From an uncultured Pelagibacteraceae bacterium (lineage in GTDB: Bacteria > Pseudomonadota > Alphaproteobacteria > Pelagibacterales > Pelagibacteraceae): 64,000 nucleotides of DNA. The stretch covers positions 1 through 64,000 of the forward strand of contig CACMFU010000001.1 in the NCBI GenBank assembly GCA_902613065.1, written 5' to 3'. Both the position numbers and the translations under genes were made by a program. Shown here piece after piece: positions 37,896 through 48,643 of this stretch (position 1 is its first letter; each line of letters opens with the position of its first letter). The notes beneath the pieces are model-generated. The model was not told the DNA's origin. It was given only the letters and a program-made list of their open reading frames with translations, and did not search any database.

Positions 37896-38885
37896 ATGGT
37901 GACAAAAAATTCAAATCTTTCTCTATATCTCAGAATAATCAGTTATTCAGTTTTAGCTTTTACTTTAGCATTTCTTATTAATAATGTTTTAACAGTTTGG
38001 AGTGATTGGCCAGGAATAAAAAAAATTTTTTCACATCATGAGATGTTTGGATTTAAGAAAAAAGCTCTAGAGGGATCTGATTTAAATTATGGTTATATGC
38101 AAATTGGATTGTATTTGATTTGTATTGCTGCAGTCGTTTTTTATGTTTTTAAAACATACAGTCAAACTTTGGAGCAAGATTCAAAAATTTTATCAAGATT
38201 TTCAGCATATCTTGTTAGATCATCATTTTGGGCAGTTTTTTTAGTTGGCGTAGCTGACTTCGTTATATCTTTTATGGTTGTTGAAAGATTATGGGAAGCA
38301 ATCTTCAGTCCTGAAGTAAAAGCATTGATGGTTAAAGCCCCAGTCAGAATTACTTATATTCACTTTCCAATAATATTAATCTCTTTCGTGATTGGATATT
38401 TTACGAAATCAGTTGGCTTTATTTGGCTAGCAGTATTGGTTGTAGTAAGTGAATTCGTAATTGTATTATCAAGATTTATATTTTCATACGAACAAGCATT
38501 TCAAGGGGATCTAGTTAGATTTTGGTATGCTGCACTTTACTTATTTGCTAGTGCATACGCTTTAATTCATGAAGGGCACGTAAGAGTTGACGTACTCTAT
38601 TCTTCTTTTAGTGAAAAAAAGAAGGCATGGACAAATATGGTTGGATCGGCAGTTCTAGGAGTACCACTTACATTAATAGTTATATTTTTAGGTCTAAACG
38701 GAAAAGCCAGCATTATAAATGGTCCTGTTGTAGCTTTTGAAGTTACGCAACAAGGATCTAATGGTCTCTATCTCTTATATTTGATGGCTGTTTATCTAGC
38801 TGTTTTTGCTGTTACGATGTTAATTCAATTTACTAGCTATTTTATGGAAAGTAGTCACAAAATTTTAAAAGGTGTCAAAAATTAA
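37896..38885 (+). CDS. TRAP transporter small permease (DctQ), long form
   Basis: 329 aa multi-TM; AYALIHEGHVRVDVLYSSFSEKKKAW DctQ motif; N-terminal extension. Confidence 0.85.
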   Translation: MVTKNSNLSLYLRIISYSVLAFTLAFLINNVLTVWSDWPGIKKIFSHHEMFGFKKKALEGSDLNYGYMQIGLYLICIAAVVFYVFKTYSQTLEQDSKILSRFSAYLVRSSFWAVFLVGVADFVISFMVVERLWEAIFSPEVKALMVKAPVRITYIHFPIILISFVIGYFTKSVGFIWLAVLVVVSEFVIVLSRFIFSYEQAFQGDLVRFWYAALYLFASAYALIHEGHVRVDVLYSSFSEKKKAWTNMVGSAVLGVPLTLIVIFLGLNGKASIINGPVVAFEVTQQGSNGLYLLYLMAVYLAVFAVTMLIQFTSYFMESSHKILKGVKN

Positions 38886-38888
38886 ATT

Positions 38889-41552
38889 ATGGAAACATTC
38901 TTTTTAGCTGTTCTAGTTGTGATAATGATTGTTGCTCTTGCATCGGGTTACCCGGTTGCTTTTGCACTACCTGGTTCAGCTATAATTGCAATTGGTTTAG
39001 CAGCATTTTTTGGCTACATATTTGAGGGAGACTCCAGTGCCTTTTTTGCAGTAGATGGACCTATAGAATGGCTCGTTGCTGGTATTACAAATTTTAGGAG
39101 TAATTACTGGGATGTAGAAACAGATACTTTGATCGCAATTCCTTTATTTATTTTCATGGGAATTATGCTTCAAAAATCAAAAATTGCCGAAGACTTATTA
39201 ATAACAATGGGCCAATTGTTTGGACCAATTCCTGGTGGTTTGGGAATTTCTGTTATATTTGTTGGAGCTCTATTAGCAGCAACGACTGGTATCGTTGGAG
39301 CAACTGTAATTGCGATGGGACTAATCTCGTTACCAACGATGTTAAATAACAAGTATGACAGACAACTTGCTAGCGGAATAGTTTGTTCATCAGGAACATT
39401 AGGTCAAATTATTCCTCCATCAATTGTTTTAATTATTATCGCTGACCAGTTGGCAAGTGCATCTGATGTTGCAAACAACTTAAGACAAAATGATTATAAA
39501 GCCTTAACTGGTGAATTTAATATGCCAGGTGAATTTAGAGTAGGTTCATCAAGTGCAGGTGATATGTTCTTAGGAGCACTTTTACCAGGCCTTGTCTTAG
39601 TTGCTCTTTATATGATCTATGTATTTATTTTTGCTAGAATAAAGAAAGGTGTTGCACCGCCAGTTCCATTTAAAGGAAATTTTGATTTAAAATTTTGGTT
39701 AAGAGTGGTTGTAATTATCATACCACCACTTGCATTAATATTCGCTGTATTAGGTTCAATTTTAATGGGTATTGCTACTGTAAACCAAGCAGGTTCAATT
39801 GGAGCAATTGGTGCCACTTTGATGGCTGGTTATAGATTATATGAAGGAAAGAAAAGTGCGTTCTATCCTTTAATTTTAATTATTGGATCTCTAATTCCAA
39901 TTACATTCTTTGCTTCAAATTATGAATTAAATGTAAAAAATTTGGAGGAAAGAGATTTAAGCGCAATCTTTATTACCGCTTTCTTTGTGGTCATACTTGT
40001 ATACGGAATAGGTTGGAGTTTTTGGAGAACTTTTAAAACAGAAAATGTTTTAAAAGAAGTTGTAACAGAAACTTGTGTGACTACTTCAATGGTATTTATT
40101 ATCCTTTTAGGAGCAGCAATGCTTACTTCAGGATTTAGAGCTTTTGGGGGAGAAGAATTAGTAAGAGACTTTTTACAAGATTTACCAGGCGGTTTTTGGA
40201 CACAATTTGTTGTTGTGATGATTGTAATTTTCTTGCTAGGATTTTTCCTAGACTTTATTGAAATTGCAGTTGTTGTTGTTCCAATAATTGCACCAATATT
40301 ATTAGCTGAAACAGGGGCTAACGTCACAGCCGTTTGGTTGGGAGTTATGATTGGTGTTAACTTACAGACTTCCTTCTTAACGCCGCCATTTGGATTTGCA
40401 CTCTTTTATTTGAAAGGGGTAGCTCCAAAAATTGTTAAAACACTTGATATTTGGAAAGGTGTTGTGCCTTTTATAATCCTTCAGCTTATAGGATTGGGAA
40501 TAGTCGGTGCATACCCTAGCTTAGTAAATTATCTACCAAATAGAGTATATTTAACTTCGAATGTTGCTCCTCCACCAATGAATCCTAAATTACAGTACTG
40601 TTTGCAAGAGTACAAATTTGCAAGATTTGATTCAAACGGTGAGACAATTAAAAATGCAATATTAAAATTCCAATCTGAGGCTCCAACTAATCTGCCAGAT
40701 GATAAAATGGAAATTTTAGAAGATCATTTTGATAGTGCACTAGGAACTTTTGCTCTAGTCGATAAATTAAAAAAAGTTGAGGTCGAATACAATGCATATG
40801 CTGTTGATTATAGGGATCTGCATTTCACTGTTAGAAAGAAGCAAAAGAAAATACTTAAATTAAATAAAAAAATAGAAAAATATAAAGCAGAGATTAGAAA
40901 TTTAGATGATGACGAATTAGATGAGAAAAACAAAATAGAATTAAGAATTGAGGATGTAAAACTTGAAATTGAGGAAATTCAAAACTCAATTCCAGAAACT
41001 TGGCAAGCTAAGAATTCAGAATTCGACAAAATAAATAAAGCTAAAAATACAACAACAAAAAGATATAGAAAGAATGTAGATGAAGCCTACGATCTACTTG
41101 ATCAGTTCGCAATGTTCATAAACGATGGAGTAAAACTTCAAGAAGTATCAAAAGATATTAAACAGTTAGATTATTTTATAGCTATGGAAAGCAATACAAA
41201 AGTATATGAAAGATCAGTTACAATTATGGATGGATTGTTTGACAAGTTGAGTGAGATCTCTGGAATGGATGAATTTTTAAATAGTGTAGATGATTTATTA
41301 TCAATGGTGGACTCAGACGAACTTGATCCAATGGCGATTAGAACAAAATCAAAAGAAGTTGTTGAGTTATTCAATAAAGAAGTTAGCTGGAGAGCAAATG
41401 CTAAAGAAAACTTAATGCCAAAACTTGAGGAATATAATAATGCAATCAAAGAAACAATTGGATTAAGGTTGCAGTCTAAACTTACCAAAGAGCAAGCTAT
41501 CTATGTATCTAAATGTAATTCAATACATAGAGATATTTCACTAAATTTTTAA
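38889..41552 (+). CDS. TRAP transporter large permease (DctM) with ~330 aa C-terminal coiled-coil extension
   Basis: DctM motifs (SGTLGQIIPPSIVLIIIADQL, TPPFGFALFYLKGVAP), then charged KKQKKILKLNKKIEKYKAEIRN... tail. Confidence 0.9.
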   Translation: METFFLAVLVVIMIVALASGYPVAFALPGSAIIAIGLAAFFGYIFEGDSSAFFAVDGPIEWLVAGITNFRSNYWDVETDTLIAIPLFIFMGIMLQKSKIAEDLLITMGQLFGPIPGGLGISVIFVGALLAATTGIVGATVIAMGLISLPTMLNNKYDRQLASGIVCSSGTLGQIIPPSIVLIIIADQLASASDVANNLRQNDYKALTGEFNMPGEFRVGSSSAGDMFLGALLPGLVLVALYMIYVFIFARIKKGVAPPVPFKGNFDLKFWLRVVVIIIPPLALIFAVLGSILMGIATVNQAGSIGAIGATLMAGYRLYEGKKSAFYPLILIIGSLIPITFFASNYELNVKNLEERDLSAIFITAFFVVILVYGIGWSFWRTFKTENVLKEVVTETCVTTSMVFIILLGAAMLTSGFRAFGGEELVRDFLQDLPGGFWTQFVVVMIVIFLLGFFLDFIEIAVVVVPIIAPILLAETGANVTAVWLGVMIGVNLQTSFLTPPFGFALFYLKGVAPKIVKTLDIWKGVVPFIILQLIGLGIVGAYPSLVNYLPNRVYLTSNVAPPPMNPKLQYCLQEYKFARFDSNGETIKNAILKFQSEAPTNLPDDKMEILEDHFDSALGTFALVDKLKKVEVEYNAYAVDYRDLHFTVRKKQKKILKLNKKIEKYKAEIRNLDDDELDEKNKIELRIEDVKLEIEEIQNSIPETWQAKNSEFDKINKAKNTTTKRYRKNVDEAYDLLDQFAMFINDGVKLQEVSKDIKQLDYFIAMESNTKVYERSVTIMDGLFDKLSEISGMDEFLNSVDDLLSMVDSDELDPMAIRTKSKEVVELFNKEVSWRANAKENLMPKLEEYNNAIKETIGLRLQSKLTKEQAIYVSKCNSIHRDISLNF

Positions 41553-42568
41553 ACTGTTAATTTATCAATTAATTCTGATCTTGTATAAAGACCCAAGTCT
41601 TCTGCCTTGGACTTTAATTTTTCATTAATCTCTTTTAATTTTGGAACATTTAAATCAAGCTTATTTGCAATTTCTATAATTGAACCAATTATTGGATCTA
41701 TTTCTAATGGTTTGCCAGCATTTAAATCTTGAGCGGTTGAAGGTCTATGTCCTATAATTGAGACTCCACCCTTAATTCGATCCTCAATTGATATATTGAA
41801 TTTAACTCCGATTTTTTCTCCAACTTGTTGGCACTCCTGCATTAAAACTTTTATTAAATTGTAAGTTTCAGGATCATTACCCATTTCATCCATAGTTTTA
41901 TTTGTTAGAGCACTTACTGGGTTGAATGAACAATTCCCCCATAGTTTCACCCAAATTTCGTCTCTTAAATTCTTCTTCTGAGGAGCTTTTAAACCGCCTT
42001 CTATGAATAAACTTGAAATTATTTTTAGTCTTTCTGACCTGGTTCCATCTGGTTCACCTAAAGAAAATCGTTCACCATTACCATTATGTTTAATAACACC
42101 TGGCTCTAATATCTGACAAGCTGGATAAACTACACAACCAATTGCTCTTTCAGGCCCAAGAGTTTGCCATATTTTTCCACCTGGATCCACACTTTCAACT
42201 ATTTGATTGTCTAATTTGGTACCCGTATTAGCTTTATGAAAGTACCACCAAGGTAATCCATTAATGGCGCATATAATTGAAGTTTTTTTACCCATAATTG
42301 GTTTTAAACTTTCTGAAATTTTACTAATAGCGTTAGCTTTTACAGAAATAATTATGAAATCTTGTTCATCTAAATCTTTAGGATTGTCTGTTACATCAAA
42401 TTTAAAATTAACTTTATTATCATCTCTTATAAAAGTTAATCCATTTTGCTCTATTGCTTTTTTATGTTCTCCTCTAGCAATTAAAGAGACTTGTGCGTTT
42501 GTTTTTTTTAAACTTGTAGCAATAAATCCACCAATAGACCCAGCTCCAAATATACAAATTTTAGTCAT
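41549..42568 (-). CDS. 2-dehydropantoate 2-reductase family (PanE/ApbA)
   Basis: ICIFGAGSIGGFIATSLKK, EIWVKLWGNCSFNPVSALT, GHRPSTAQDLNAGKPLEID. Confidence 0.9.
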   Translation of the reverse strand: MTKICIFGAGSIGGFIATSLKKTNAQVSLIARGEHKKAIEQNGLTFIRDDNKVNFKFDVTDNPKDLDEQDFIIISVKANAISKISESLKPIMGKKTSIICAINGLPWWYFHKANTGTKLDNQIVESVDPGGKIWQTLGPERAIGCVVYPACQILEPGVIKHNGNGERFSLGEPDGTRSERLKIISSLFIEGGLKAPQKKNLRDEIWVKLWGNCSFNPVSALTNKTMDEMGNDPETYNLIKVLMQECQQVGEKIGVKFNISIEDRIKGGVSIIGHRPSTAQDLNAGKPLEIDPIIGSIIEIANKLDLNVPKLKEINEKLKSKAEDLGLYTRSELIDKLTV

Positions 42569-44076
42569 TAGTTCACTAATCCAAACTTTTTAGCTAAAGT
42601 ATTTCTTTGTAGTTTACCTGTTGCACCTTTAGGAATTTCATTTACAAAAAATATTTTCTTTGGAATTTTAAATTTAGCAAGTTTTTCATTTGCATAAATT
42701 TTTATATCATCTTCAGTACACTTCATGCCCTCTTTTATGATTATTGCGGTAGCTATATCTTCTCCAAGCATTTTATCTTCATATCCAAAGCAAACAGCTT
42801 GCTCAATATTTGGATGATCCATAAGAATGTTATCGACTTCTAAAGGTGAAATCTTTTCACCACCTTTATTTATTATTTCCTTTAATCTTCCTGAGATTTT
42901 TAGATAACCATCTTTATCAAAATATCCCTGATCTCCTGTTCTAAACCAACCATTTGAAAAGCTATTTTTATTTGCATCTGGATTATTTTCATATCCGGAA
43001 GTAACATTTTCACCCCTAATGCAAACTTCTCCTTCTTCTCCTTGATTTAAAATTTTGTTATTAGTATCCATAATACAAACTTCTGGCCCAGCAGGAATTC
43101 CTACAAATCCAGGTTTTTGGGACTTAGGCGGTAAAGGATTTGAGGTCATTTGATGAGTAGCTTCCGTCATCCCATATGCTTCTATTACTGGACAGTTAAA
43201 TACCTCATTTAGTTTTTCAAATACAGCTGGAGGCAGAGATGCTGATGATGATCTCAAAAATCTAAGATTTAATTGTTTAGCAGTTTCTAGATTTTTATCT
43301 GCTCTCATCAATATTGCTTGATGCATTGTTGGTACTCCAGAATACCAAGTTATTTTCTCTCTTTTTGCATTATCTAAAAATTTTAATGCATTAAATCCAC
43401 TACTTGCACATACAGATGCCCCTACCTTCATAGATGCTGCAAGAACTGCAATTAAGCCATGTATATGAAATAATGGCATAATATTTAGACAATGATCTTT
43501 ATCACTTAAATTAAGACTTTTGGAGATATTATCTGCCGAAGAAAAAATATTTTTATTTGTTAATGGAACAATCTTAGGTCTTGATGTAGTGCCCGAAGTA
43601 TGCAGCACAAGAGCTTCATGATCTTCACCTGGCAAAACATAATCACTGCTAATTTCAAAAAGATTGAAATCTCCGCTTAAATTATTTCCGTCTGATTTTA
43701 TTTCGCAAACAGGAATTTTTAATTTATTTGCGACTTCTACTACTGGATTTTTAGAATTTTTTTCTACAATCACTATCTTTGGCTTTAAATCCTCAAGGTA
43801 AAATTCGAATTCTTCAGATTTATAGTTAGGGTTTAAAGGTGCAGCAGACATGTAGCTTGAAATCGCCAAAAAACTAGTTGCCATGTAAGGACCGTTTGGC
43901 AAAACTATTGCTGCACGATCTTTATTATTAATACCATTACCTGATAATTGTTTTGAAATTCTTTCTATTAATGATTTTAAATCAACAAATTTTAGTGGAG
44001 AACTACTTTCAGATGTTATTGCAGTTAGATTATCATTTTGTGATTCTATAATATTCCTAACAATTCTAGAGTTCAT
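42568..44076 (-). CDS. AMP-dependent acyl-CoA synthetase/ligase (oxalate-CoA ligase-like)
   Basis: LVLHTSGTTSRPKIVPLT, AYGMTEATHQMTSNP, GWFRTGDQGYFDKDGYLKISGRLKEIINKGGEKISP. Confidence 0.9.
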   Translation of the reverse strand: MNSRIVRNIIESQNDNLTAITSESSSPLKFVDLKSLIERISKQLSGNGINNKDRAAIVLPNGPYMATSFLAISSYMSAAPLNPNYKSEEFEFYLEDLKPKIVIVEKNSKNPVVEVANKLKIPVCEIKSDGNNLSGDFNLFEISSDYVLPGEDHEALVLHTSGTTSRPKIVPLTNKNIFSSADNISKSLNLSDKDHCLNIMPLFHIHGLIAVLAASMKVGASVCASSGFNALKFLDNAKREKITWYSGVPTMHQAILMRADKNLETAKQLNLRFLRSSSASLPPAVFEKLNEVFNCPVIEAYGMTEATHQMTSNPLPPKSQKPGFVGIPAGPEVCIMDTNNKILNQGEEGEVCIRGENVTSGYENNPDANKNSFSNGWFRTGDQGYFDKDGYLKISGRLKEIINKGGEKISPLEVDNILMDHPNIEQAVCFGYEDKMLGEDIATAIIIKEGMKCTEDDIKIYANEKLAKFKIPKKIFFVNEIPKGATGKLQRNTLAKKFGLVN

Positions 44077-44081
44077 TTAAA

Positions 44082-45665
44082 TTAATAACCTTTTGCGTAT
44101 CCATCTTTTCTTGGATCTGAACCGCCAACTAAATTTCCTTTTTCTCTATCTATTTGAATTGCTTGTCCGCCTCCATGAGTACCATCTATATACTCAACAT
44201 TATGACCGACTTCTTTTAAATTATTAAAAATTTTTTCATCAATACTTTTCTCTAATTTATAAATGTTATTGAAATGGAAAGCTCTAGGAAATGAAATGGC
44301 TTGTTGAGGAGTTAAGTTATAATCAATAATGCTATTTAAAACGTGAACTTGTCCTACAGGTTGATATTGTCCACCCATTACTCCATAAGATAATTCACAT
44401 TCTCCTTTGTTGTTCATAACTATTCCAGGAATTATGGTATGTAGCGGTCTTTTTAATCCTTGAATACAATTAGGATGACCTTCCTCAACTCTAAAATTAG
44501 TTCCTCTATTGTGAAGAACCACTCCAGATTTATCACCTGTTATTCCAGAACCAAAAGCATAGCAAACAGAATTTATTATTGAAACTACATTTAAATCTCT
44601 GTCTACTACACTTAAATAAACTGTTTCAGGATGGTTTGGAATATTTAGATCTCCTACATCTGCGCAGCCATTAATAGATATATTTTTTGAGATATTATCT
44701 ATATTTTGTTCACTTAATATTTTTTTTAAATCTAAATCTACAAATTCTGGATCACCAATATTTTCTTCTTTAAGTTTATAAGCCTGCTTTGTAACTTCTG
44801 CCTCAAGATGGAACCTTTCAAATGAATTCACATCATATTTTTCAATACCTAACTTTTCTAATAATTTCATCATTACTAAAACTGTTATTCCAGGGCCACT
44901 CGGAGGACATTGATGAATGATAATATCTCTATATCTATCTGATAAAGTATCTGATTTAATAGTTTTTTGCTTATGGAAATCTTCAATTGTATGTAAGCCC
45001 CCAAACTCTTTTAAAGTTTTAACTAAATCTTCAGCAATTGATCCTTCATAAAATTCTTTAACTCCATTTTTTGAAATTTTTTCGAGAGTCTCTCCAAGTG
45101 CAGGATTTTTATTTACCTCATTAAATTGATAACTTTTACCATTATTTAGCATATGTTTTCTAGAATATGGGTTATCGTTTAATTTATTAAATACGTTGCT
45201 CCAGGCGTTAGCAACAACTTTAGTCACTTTAAAACCATTCTTTGCAATATCTATACCTTTGTGAAACAACTCCTCAAAATCGAGTTTTCCAAAATCATTA
45301 TGAATTGAATTCCAAGCATCTAATGCACCAGGAATAGTTACCGCATGAGGACTTGTTAAACCAATTTTATCTATATTGTTTTCCTTGAAATAATCAAAAT
45401 TTGCTTTTGCTGGAGCAATACCTGATCCATTGTATGAAACAGGGTCTTTGCCATTCATTTTTATTATTGCAAAACAATCTCCACCTATACTTGTAGCATT
45501 AGGCTCTGCAACAGACAGAACAACAGAAGCTGCAATAGCTGCATCCACAGCATTTCCACCTTTTTGCAATATTCTAAGAGCTTCTTCTGTAGCTATTGGA
45601 TGTGATGTTGCGGCCATACCATTTGAAGAAATGGCATCTTTATCTTTTGTTGAATGATTATTCAT
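44082..45665 (-). CDS. Gamma-glutamyltransferase (ggt-like)
   Basis: GGNAVDAAIAASVVLSVAEPNATSIGGDCF, PETVYLSVVDRD, GVMGGQYQPVGQVHV. Confidence 0.92.
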   Translation of the reverse strand: MNNHSTKDKDAISSNGMAATSHPIATEEALRILQKGGNAVDAAIAASVVLSVAEPNATSIGGDCFAIIKMNGKDPVSYNGSGIAPAKANFDYFKENNIDKIGLTSPHAVTIPGALDAWNSIHNDFGKLDFEELFHKGIDIAKNGFKVTKVVANAWSNVFNKLNDNPYSRKHMLNNGKSYQFNEVNKNPALGETLEKISKNGVKEFYEGSIAEDLVKTLKEFGGLHTIEDFHKQKTIKSDTLSDRYRDIIIHQCPPSGPGITVLVMMKLLEKLGIEKYDVNSFERFHLEAEVTKQAYKLKEENIGDPEFVDLDLKKILSEQNIDNISKNISINGCADVGDLNIPNHPETVYLSVVDRDLNVVSIINSVCYAFGSGITGDKSGVVLHNRGTNFRVEEGHPNCIQGLKRPLHTIIPGIVMNNKGECELSYGVMGGQYQPVGQVHVLNSIIDYNLTPQQAISFPRAFHFNNIYKLEKSIDEKIFNNLKEVGHNVEYIDGTHGGGQAIQIDREKGNLVGGSDPRKDGYAKGY

Positions 45666-45695
45666 AATAGAACTGTAATTTCATAAAAAATATAA

Positions 45696-46904
45696 ATGAT
45701 CAATAAAATAAATAAAAGTATTCTAATTTTTTCTGTATTTGCCTTTGGCTTTTTTATATCAAATTTACTGAGATCAATTACCGCAACATTAACACCTGCT
45801 CTTTCAACTGAATTCAATTTAAGTGCCGCAAATCTTGGACTTTTAGCTGGAGGATATTTTCTAGGGTTTTCGCTCATGCAAATTCCTACTGGTATGTTAT
45901 TAGATAGATTTGGCCCAAAAAAAGTTATCGGATATTTATTAATCATTGCTCTTATTGGAACTATTTCATTCGCTTTTGCTAAAAGTTTTGCAGGTTTATT
46001 AATTTCTAGAATTTTCATTGGTGTAGGTGTTGCCGCTTGTTTAATGGGCCCTTTAACTGGTTACAGAGTATGGTTTGAAGAAAAGTATCAACAACGTGCA
46101 AATTCATGGATGTTGATGGTTGCAAATTTTGGATTTGTTGCATCAACTCTACCAGTTCAAATTTTATTACCAATAATTGGTTGGCGATCTATTTTTTTAA
46201 TTATAGCCTCTTTAATTTTAATAAGCATAATATTAATATCAATTTTAATACCTTCATGGGAAACCAAAAGAGATGAAGATCAAAAAAATAATCTTCAAAA
46301 TCTTTCTTACATATGGAAAAATAAATTCTTTATAAGCTTAGTACCGCTTGCATTTTTTAATTATGGAGGCGTTCAAGCAATACAAACATTGTGGGCTGGC
46401 CCATGGATGCTAAATGTAACAGGTTATGATGCAATACAAAGCGCGACAGGTTTATTTTGGATAAATGTAACAATGCTTTTTTCTTTCTTAATATGGGGAT
46501 ATTTTTTGCCAAAACTATCTTCCAAGGGAATTGACAGTATGAAAATTGTAAAATTTACCCTTCCTGTAAGCTATATAATTTTATTTTTAATAATCATAAT
46601 GGGAGACAAAGCTGGTGCAACCATGTTCACTCTTTATATTTTATCATCAATAGTAATTTCTTTAACCCAACCAGCAATAGCATTAAATTTTCCTACTAAA
46701 CTAGCAGGAAAATCTTTAACTTCATTCAATGTATTTTTATTTTCTGGTACTTTTTTTGTACAGTGGATAATTGGTTTGATAATAGATTTTTCCAGAAATT
46801 TAGGTGCTACTATTACAATGAGCTATCAAATTTCTTTTTCAATTTTTTTATTTTTATGCATTTTAAGTTACTTATTTTTTTTAATATTAAATAAAAATGA
46901 ATAA
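45696..46904 (+). CDS. MFS transporter
   Basis: 12-TM pattern; GLLAGGYFLGFSLMQIPTGMLLDRFGPKKV. Confidence 0.9.
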   Translation: MINKINKSILIFSVFAFGFFISNLLRSITATLTPALSTEFNLSAANLGLLAGGYFLGFSLMQIPTGMLLDRFGPKKVIGYLLIIALIGTISFAFAKSFAGLLISRIFIGVGVAACLMGPLTGYRVWFEEKYQQRANSWMLMVANFGFVASTLPVQILLPIIGWRSIFLIIASLILISIILISILIPSWETKRDEDQKNNLQNLSYIWKNKFFISLVPLAFFNYGGVQAIQTLWAGPWMLNVTGYDAIQSATGLFWINVTMLFSFLIWGYFLPKLSSKGIDSMKIVKFTLPVSYIILFLIIIMGDKAGATMFTLYILSSIVISLTQPAIALNFPTKLAGKSLTSFNVFLFSGTFFVQWIIGLIIDFSRNLGATITMSYQISFSIFLFLCILSYLFFLILNKNE

Positions 46905-47799
46905 AAATTTTATTGGATATTTTTTATTATTGTTTCAGCCACTTTTTATGGCTAGTAACTTAATTGTAGCAAGGGGTGGTGTTGATGATGTTCCTCCAAT
47001 ATCTTTATCTTTTTGGAGATGGTTTATTTTTTTCATTATTTTATTTGTACTAAATTATAAGTATTTAGTTGAAAATTTTCAGACTATTAAAAAAGAGAGT
47101 AAAAGAAGTTTTTTTCTAGGTTTGATGGGATGTGGTGTTTGTGGAATATTTCCATATATGGCTGGTTCATCTACAACCATTGTTAATATGGGAATTCTTT
47201 ATACTTCTTCACCAATATTTATAATTTTAATCTCATATTTTCTTTTTAAAGATAAGATAAATATTTTTCAATTTATTGGCTTACTTTTTTGTCTAGTTGG
47301 AGTGTTTGCTGTAATTTTAAAGGGCGATATCAATTTACTTCTTGAATTGAAATTTGCTTCTGGAGATTTTTGGATGTTAGGAGCAGCATTAGGCTGGGCG
47401 ATTTATACAGTAATGCTTTTTCAATGGAATTCAGAACTTAATTTTTTTCCAAGACTAACAATTATATCTTTCTTTGGTTTTTTATCTATTTTGCCTTTTT
47501 ATTTTATAGAGCATATTTATTTTGAAAAAACTTTATTTAATGAAGAATTTTATTATTGGATTTTGTTTGCAGCAATTTCCCCAGGTATAATTGCTTTCTC
47601 ATTATACACATTAACTATTAAATATTTAGGACCATCAACAACCGGTTTCACACTATACCTCTATACAATTTATGGAGCTTTTTATGGAATAATATTTTTT
47701 TCTGAGATTTTGGAAAATTATCATTTAATAGGTACCATATTTGTATTTTTTGGTATTTATTTGGTAAGAAGAAAAAGTAAAAATGAAATTAAAGCCTAA
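46897..47799 (+). CDS. DMT-superfamily EamA transporter
   Basis: 10-TM EamA repeat; SFWRWFIFF, SPIFIILISYFLFKDKI. Confidence 0.9.
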   Translation: MNKNFIGYFLLLFQPLFMASNLIVARGGVDDVPPISLSFWRWFIFFIILFVLNYKYLVENFQTIKKESKRSFFLGLMGCGVCGIFPYMAGSSTTIVNMGILYTSSPIFIILISYFLFKDKINIFQFIGLLFCLVGVFAVILKGDINLLLELKFASGDFWMLGAALGWAIYTVMLFQWNSELNFFPRLTIISFFGFLSILPFYFIEHIYFEKTLFNEEFYYWILFAAISPGIIAFSLYTLTIKYLGPSTTGFTLYLYTIYGAFYGIIFFSEILENYHLIGTIFVFFGIYLVRRKSKNEIKA

Positions 47800-48595
47800 A
47801 ATGTTATTTGCAAAAATTCTGTTTTATATTTTTATTATTTATTTTGGAGTTTCTTTAATAGTTTATTTTTATCAAAGAAAATTATTGTACCATCCTGGTG
47901 AAAATAATTATTTAGATGAGGGACCTTTATCTCACAAAATCGAAAAAGTAAGTATTCAATCTGATAATGATTTAGTTGGATGGTATTACAAAAAAAATAA
48001 TAACTTTAAAACCTTACTTTTTTTTCACGGAAATGCTGGAAAATTAGATAATAGAATTTATAAACTTAATGAGTTTGCAGATTTAGATTTAAACTATTTA
48101 ATTTTTGCATATAGAGGCTTTAGTGGAAACAAAGGCAAACCAACAGAAATTGGACTTTATAAAGATGCAATTAAAGCCAAAGAATGGCTTAATCAAAACA
48201 ATATAGAAGATAAAGATATTGTTCTCTATGGAGAGTCTCTTGGTACTGCTGTAGCAATAGAGACCGCAAGTAACAATTTATTTGCAGGTATAATATTAGA
48301 GTCCCCCTTTACATCTATGGAGATTCTGGCGCAAAAATATTACCCATATCTTCCTGCAAAAATTATTTTAAAAGATAAATACAAATCTATTGAAAAAATT
48401 AACAAAATAAAGTTTCCCATGCATGTGATGCATGGGAAAAAGGATAATATTGTACCATTTTATATGGGTGAAGAAATATTTAATAAATATGTTGGTGTTA
48501 AGTCAAATTATTTTAATGACAACGACGACCATATGATGGAATTTAATAAAAATTTAATTCAATCAATCGACAATTTTATAAAAAGTTTAAATTAA
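47783..48595 (+). CDS. Alpha/beta hydrolase (BEM46-like), membrane-anchored
   Basis: LLFFHGNAGKLDNR, YGESLGTAVAIE, MHGKKDNIVPF. Confidence 0.88.
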   Translation: MKLKPKMLFAKILFYIFIIYFGVSLIVYFYQRKLLYHPGENNYLDEGPLSHKIEKVSIQSDNDLVGWYYKKNNNFKTLLFFHGNAGKLDNRIYKLNEFADLDLNYLIFAYRGFSGNKGKPTEIGLYKDAIKAKEWLNQNNIEDKDIVLYGESLGTAVAIETASNNLFAGIILESPFTSMEILAQKYYPYLPAKIILKDKYKSIEKINKIKFPMHVMHGKKDNIVPFYMGEEIFNKYVGVKSNYFNDNDDHMMEFNKNLIQSIDNFIKSLN

Positions 48596-48643
48596 GACAT
48601 AATTTAAACAAATCCACATCACTTTTAAATTCTAATTTTAGAT

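Noticed and set aside
39920-40327. 135-aa antisense ORF within dctM
   Set aside because: Thr/Ile/Lys-rich shadow ORF opposite the DctM membrane domain; no independent RBS or family resemblance.
45662-46018. 118-aa antisense ORF within the MFS transporter
   Set aside because: Opposite a clear membrane transporter CDS; composition consistent with an antisense shadow.
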